Shown: positions 13,568 to 13,664 of the stretch, piece by piece | How the letters are laid out: each line of letters opens with the position of its first letter | Position numbering within the stretch: the stretch's first letter is position 1 | Source of the DNA: Thermoguttaceae bacterium | GTDB lineage: Bacteria; Planctomycetota; Planctomycetia; Pirellulales; Thermoguttaceae | Assembly (NCBI GenBank): GCA_017549085.1 | Contig: JAFYVO010000227.1 | Span: forward strand, 1 to 13,664 | DNA length: 13,664 nucleotides | Reading direction: 5' to 3' | Translations under genes and position numbers: made by a program | Notes under the pieces: model-generated | Databases searched by the model: none | What the model was told of the DNA's origin: nothing | Seen by the model: only the letters and a program-made list of their open reading frames with translations

Positions 13568-13664
13568 CTCGCCCGTTTTGCAAGCGGCCCCGAATCCGCC
13601 GACCGATTTCGAATGGCAGGTCGCCGAGAAAACCGACGCCGTTACGATTACTTTCTTCCGCGAC
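13548..13664 (+). CDS. Start of a gene cut off by the window edge
   Basis: The ATG at 13548 has AAAAGG 7 nt upstream and an open frame to the last base (39 codons, beginning MTSSKVNSPVLQ). Residues 20-38, from DFEWQVAEKTDAVTITFFRD, resemble the first strands of STAS-domain anti-sigma-factor antagonists, but this is a guess from a short segment. The Pro-rich first 19 residues would be a linker. Confidence 0.55.
   Translation, partial: MTSSKVNSPVLQAAPNPPTDFEWQVAEKTDAVTITFFRD

Noticed and set aside
1..13664. tRNA, rRNA, insertion sequences, phage genes or attachment sites
   Set aside because: I looked for T-loop motifs, transposase-like frames and terminal repeats and saw none; composition is uniform, with no sign of a transferred island.

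Overview
The window reads as ordinary chromosome from a GC-rich member of the Planctomycetota, probably an anaerobic, gut-type lineage. This is inferred from content and style. A protein matching the planctomycete HYExAFE family is present. Secreted proteins carry Ala-rich tails or Gly/Met-rich stretches. The cyclophilin has a cysteine-containing loop of a kind I associate with planctomycetes. Several genes start at GTG or TTG behind good Shine-Dalgarno sites. The DNA is saturated with CGACG/CGTCG words, which produces long spurious antisense ORFs. An oxygen-sensitive hybrid-cluster protein and an anaerobe-type ETF beta subunit point to low-oxygen life.

Layout. Positions 1-294 hold two copies of a 58-bp repeat that can form hairpins, then a rho-independent terminator for the leftward gene next to it. 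That gene (295-1758, minus) encodes a secreted HEAT-like protein. A 451-bp divergent intergenic region separates it from a rightward RmlD/SDR-like gene (2210-3313) in which two catalytic positions are altered. Next comes hcp, the hybrid-cluster protein (3664-5214), with a complete ligand set. A bidirectional terminator at 5250-5293 separates hcp from a convergent leftward pair: a stand-alone response regulator (5928-6314) followed by a HYExAFE PD-(D/E)XK-like protein (5359-5880). Further along on the minus strand is an exported cyclophilin-type prolyl isomerase (6526-7725).

From 7934 everything runs rightward. rsmD (7934-9049) has a 160-residue disordered N-terminal extension. It is followed by an exported thioredoxin-fold protein that lacks the first active-site cysteine (9470-10900), then etfB (11060-11911) and etfA (12061-13110). 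A cluster of hairpins and terminators follows etfA. At the right edge there is a possible 30-codon ORF overlapping the start of a gene that leaves the window.

How the genes fit together. EtfAB carries electrons from flavoprotein dehydrogenases, and Hcp handles NO or hydroxylamine stress under anoxia. The cyclophilin and the thioredoxin-fold protein would act outside the cytoplasm. The remaining genes look like separate transcription units. I did not find a convincing new multi-gene system. The most notable oddities are the degenerate catalytic residues in the RmlD-like and thioredoxin-like proteins, the RsmD extension, the response regulator/HYExAFE pair, and the repeated hairpins at the left edge.
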